A stretch of DNA of 64,000 bases, from NCBI RefSeq assembly GCF_025567045.1, contig NZ_JAOQJK010000002.1, positions 1 to 64,000 on the forward strand, read 5' to 3'. The position numbers and the translations under genes are program-made. Positions 61,816 to 64,000 of this stretch are shown piece by piece; position 1 is the first letter of the stretch; each line of letters opens with the position of its first letter. The notes below the pieces were generated by a model that saw only the letters and a list, made by a program, of their open reading frames with translations, ran no database searches and was not told the origin of the DNA. This stretch comes from Barnesiella propionica (lineage in GTDB: Bacteria > Bacteroidota > Bacteroidia > Bacteroidales > Barnesiellaceae).

Positions 61816-62967
61816 ATGACATTTGATAAATTAAATATTATCGAGCCTGTATTGAAGGCTTTGAAAGAAAAAGAATATTCGGTTCCTACTCCTATTCAGC
61901 AAGAGGCCATTCCGGTGGCTCTTGAGAAGCAGGATTTGCTGGGCCTGGCTCAGACCGGAACTGGGAAAACCGCAGCGTTTGCCATACCTATTATCCAGCA
62001 TCTATATAACGAAGCTCGTCAGGAAAAGAAAAAAAATAAGGAGATTAAAGCTCTTGTACTTACTCCTACCCGGGAACTGGCTATACAGATTGAAGAAAGT
62101 TTTCGGGATTATGCCAAATATACCTCATTACGCCATTGTGTGATATTCGGTGGGGTCAAACAAAAGGCACAAACCGATGAATTACGTAAAGGAGTGGATA
62201 TACTTATCGCTACGCCGGGACGTTTGCTGGACCTTGTGGCACAGGGATTCGTGAGTTTGGATGCAATCCGCTATTTTGTTTTGGATGAAGCTGACAGAAT
62301 GCTGGATATGGGATTTATTCATGATATAAAGCGTATCCTGCCGAAATTGCCGGTGAAAAGGCAAACCTTGTTTTTTTCGGCGACGATGCCTCCTGCTATA
62401 TCTTCTCTATCCCGTTCCATCTTAAAAAATCCCCGGAGGGTCGAAGTTACTCCGGTTTCATCTATTGTGGAGACAATCGAGCAGTATCTTTATTATGTGG
62501 AGAAACAAGAGAAAAAAGATTTACTGATTAAGTTACTGGCTGAAAAAGAAGAAGCGTCTTCGGTACTGGTATTTTCCCGTACTAAACATGGTGCGGATAA
62601 GATTGCCCGTATATTGTGTAAGGCGGGGATCGGGAGCGAAGCTATACATGGCAATAAATCACAGAATGCCCGTCAAAAGGCTTTGTCCAATTTTAAGTCG
62701 CATAAAACACGGGTGCTCATAGCTACCGACATAGCCGCCCGGGGAATCGACGTAAACCAGTTAGAAACGGTAATCAATTACGATCTGCCGGATGTTCCGG
62801 AAACTTATGTGCACCGTATAGGCAGAACGGGGCGCGCGGGCAATAGCGGAAAAGCTTATACTTTCTGTTCGCAGGATGAACGGCCGATGTTAAAAGATAT
62901 ACAGAAACTTACAGGAAGAGTTTTAAGGCCGTTAAATGCCGGGATAGGAGAAATGTCCGGTTTGTAA
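61816..62967 (+). CDS. DEAD-box ATP-dependent RNA helicase (RhlE-like)
   Basis: 383 residues. The complete helicase core is present: Q motif (TPIQQEAIP), Walker A AQTGTGKT (45-52), PTRELA, TPGRLLD, DEAD at 157-160, SATMP, and in domain 2 VFSRTKHGAD, ATDIAARGIDV and HRIGRTGRAG. The C-terminal tail is very short (about 25 residues), lacking the basic extension of many RhlE proteins, so it is near a minimal core. It remodels RNA during ribosome assembly or decay, often at low temperature. Followed by a strong terminator. Confidence 0.95.
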   Translation: MTFDKLNIIEPVLKALKEKEYSVPTPIQQEAIPVALEKQDLLGLAQTGTGKTAAFAIPIIQHLYNEARQEKKKNKEIKALVLTPTRELAIQIEESFRDYAKYTSLRHCVIFGGVKQKAQTDELRKGVDILIATPGRLLDLVAQGFVSLDAIRYFVLDEADRMLDMGFIHDIKRILPKLPVKRQTLFFSATMPPAISSLSRSILKNPRRVEVTPVSSIVETIEQYLYYVEKQEKKDLLIKLLAEKEEASSVLVFSRTKHGADKIARILCKAGIGSEAIHGNKSQNARQKALSNFKSHKTRVLIATDIAARGIDVNQLETVINYDLPDVPETYVHRIGRTGRAGNSGKAYTFCSQDERPMLKDIQKLTGRVLRPLNAGIGEMSGL

Positions 62968-62989
62968 TATATCACATACAGAACTTTAT

Positions 62990-63024
62990 AAGAAAGAGGT
63001 ACGGGATTCCCGTACCTCTTTCTT
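62990..63024. terminator. Strong bidirectional terminator after the helicase gene
   Basis: Seventeen-bp perfect inverted repeat AAGAAAGAGGTACGGGA / TCCCGTACCTCTTTCTT with almost no loop. Ends rich in A/T allow function on both strands. Confidence 0.85.
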
Positions 63025-63081
63025 ATTGCAACCGGGTTGTGAATGGAAGAAACTATTTTTGCCCGGTAAAAAGAACAATGC

Positions 63082-63717
63082 ATGAAATGGAATAGATTTA
63101 TTGCGTCTCAATTTGGGAAACCATCGGGGATATCCGGTATTGTGGCGACTTTCATAATGAATAGAATGAATGGAAAATTATATCGTTTTGTTGAGGACAA
63201 ACTGAGTTTGAAACCCGGAGAAAAAGTTCTGGATATAGGTTTCGGGAACGGAAGCTTTATCCGTCGGCTGTCCGGCATAGGAAAAGGTAATAAAATTTAT
63301 GGTATAGATATCTCTGAGGATATGTTAAAAGTAGCAGTAAAGAAGAATAGGAATGCCGTTTTACAGGGAAGAATGGATCTAAAGGTCGGTGATGTTATCT
63401 CATTACCATATGAGGATAGTACTTTTGATAAGATATATACGATAAATACCCTTTATTTTTGGAAAGATCCGGTAAAAGGACTGAAAGAGATCGGACGGGT
63501 ATTGAACCCGGATGGAAAATGTTTTCTGGTCGGTTATGAGAAAGAATGGCTGGATAAGATACCTTGTACCCGGTATGGTTTCAGAAAATATGATTTTCCG
63601 GCTATTTTGCGTATGATAGACAAAGCCGGGTTGGTAATAGTAAATACCGAACCTATAGAAGAACGCAAGTCTTACGGTATGACCATTTCCCGGCATCCCT
63701 ATTCTTTATTTCCCTGA
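63082..63717 (+). CDS. Class I SAM-dependent methyltransferase
   Basis: 211 residues. Motif I is KVLDIGFGNGSFIRRL (49-64), followed by GIDISEDML (motif post-I), LKVGDVISLPYEDSTFDKIY and NTLYFWKDPVKGLKEIGRVL, the UbiE/small-molecule methyltransferase plan. An N-terminal helical lid of 40 residues precedes the core. Substrate unknown. A TATTTTTG at 63054-63061 is a possible -7 element just upstream. It converges with the acetyltransferase gene; only 13 bp separate their ends. Confidence 0.88.
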   Translation: MKWNRFIASQFGKPSGISGIVATFIMNRMNGKLYRFVEDKLSLKPGEKVLDIGFGNGSFIRRLSGIGKGNKIYGIDISEDMLKVAVKKNRNAVLQGRMDLKVGDVISLPYEDSTFDKIYTINTLYFWKDPVKGLKEIGRVLNPDGKCFLVGYEKEWLDKIPCTRYGFRKYDFPAILRMIDKAGLVIVNTEPIEERKSYGMTISRHPYSLFP

Positions 63718-63730
63718 AGTATATAATAGA

Positions 63731-64000
63731 TTATTGTCCTGTAAGTTTCTTGATTATTCTGGCCGGAACTCCGGCAGCCATGCAGTCATCGGGAATATCT
63801 TTACTTACGACGGAGCCTGCTCCTATAACGCAGCGGTTGCCTATTGTCACCCCGGGACATATCACCGCACCTCCTCCAATCCAGCAGTCGTCTCCTATAC
63901 TGATAGGTTCTCCATGTTCTATTCCGGTAGCCCGTAGTTTATAGTCTATAGGATGCATAGGGGCGTATAATTGTACGTTAGGTCCTATAAGGATATTTTT
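63731..64000 (-). CDS. Maltose/galactoside O-acetyltransferase-like enzyme, C-terminal part
   Basis: The frame continues upstream of the internal Met at 63958 to the window edge (KNILIGPNVQLYAPMHPID), so the gene is truncated by the window. The visible 90 residues show the left-handed beta-helix hexapeptide repeats and the MAT/GAT block: catalytic His in APMHPID, GIEHGEPISIGDDCWIGGG, AVICPGVTIGN, CVIGAGSVVSKDIPDD, GVPARIIKKL. It transfers acetyl from acetyl-CoA to a sugar hydroxyl. Confidence 0.92.
   Translation of the reverse strand, partial: KNILIGPNVQLYAPMHPIDYKLRATGIEHGEPISIGDDCWIGGGAVICPGVTIGNRCVIGAGSVVSKDIPDDCMAAGVPARIIKKLTGQ

Overview
The window is chromosomal DNA of a Bacteroidales bacterium. 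Three things in the sequence support this: promoters of the Bacteroidetes type (TTTG-N19-TAnnTTTG, clearest upstream of the MATE gene), two glycan-processing proteins ending in type IX secretion (T9SS) sorting domains, and a TonB-dependent receptor with an N-terminal carboxypeptidase-regulatory-like domain heading a glycan-utilisation gene set. I do not assign a genus. The left 28-29 kb is the structural half of an integrated phage; the rest is host chromosome.

Prophage (1 to about 28.8 kb). On the minus strand, in transcription order, lie an internal-virion-like protein (27394-27891), a coiled-coil protein (26287-27381), a giant 4,711-residue polyvalent protein (12149-26284) and a P22-type portal (10118-12088). 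A second minus-strand block holds scaffold-like protein, major capsid candidate, two small structural proteins, a repeat-bearing fibre and a LamG-like protein cut by the left edge. Between these blocks, on the plus strand, sit a small basic protein, a phage rhomboid-like intramembrane protease, the large terminase and a small protein. No tape measure, sheath or tail-tube gene is visible, so a short-tailed virion with ejected internal proteins is the best inference. Integrase and repressor are not in view and must lie left of the window. The giant protein joins a ddrB-type ParB domain, PBECR/MuF_C-type toxin nuclease modules, an LPD1-like module and two HExxH protease motifs to an LPD38-like C-terminus, an arrangement typical of proteins injected with phage DNA.

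Junction (28262-29153). This stretch has a strong terminator, six copies of the 13-mer GTTATTGYATACA in both orientations (iteron-like), a GC palindrome, a purine-rich tract, a possible frameshifted gene remnant, and a promoter and terminator that bracket about 220 nt without a good ORF (candidate small RNA). No attachment site was recognised.

Housekeeping region (29.1-40.9 kb). MgtC-family protein, CPA2 antiporter with RCK_C domains and guaA run on the plus strand. On the minus strand are a MATE transporter, a small membrane protein, an AlbA_2-type protein, queD and queE. Then come a secreted C1B peptidase, a sialate O-acetylesterase-like enzyme and a small GNAT.

Glycan-utilisation locus (41.3-60.0 kb). 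Two tandem AraC regulators precede a TonB receptor, a beta-helix protein and a large six-hairpin glycosidase (both with T9SS sorting domains), a GH32 lipoprotein, two paralogous exported proteins of unrecognised family, L-rhamnose mutarotase and an arabinose/fucose-isomerase-like protein. No SusD partner is present. The enzymes suggest a polysaccharide containing 6-deoxysugars and perhaps fructose.

The right end (60.7-64 kb) holds nitronate monooxygenase, a DEAD-box helicase, a methyltransferase and a truncated sugar O-acetyltransferase.
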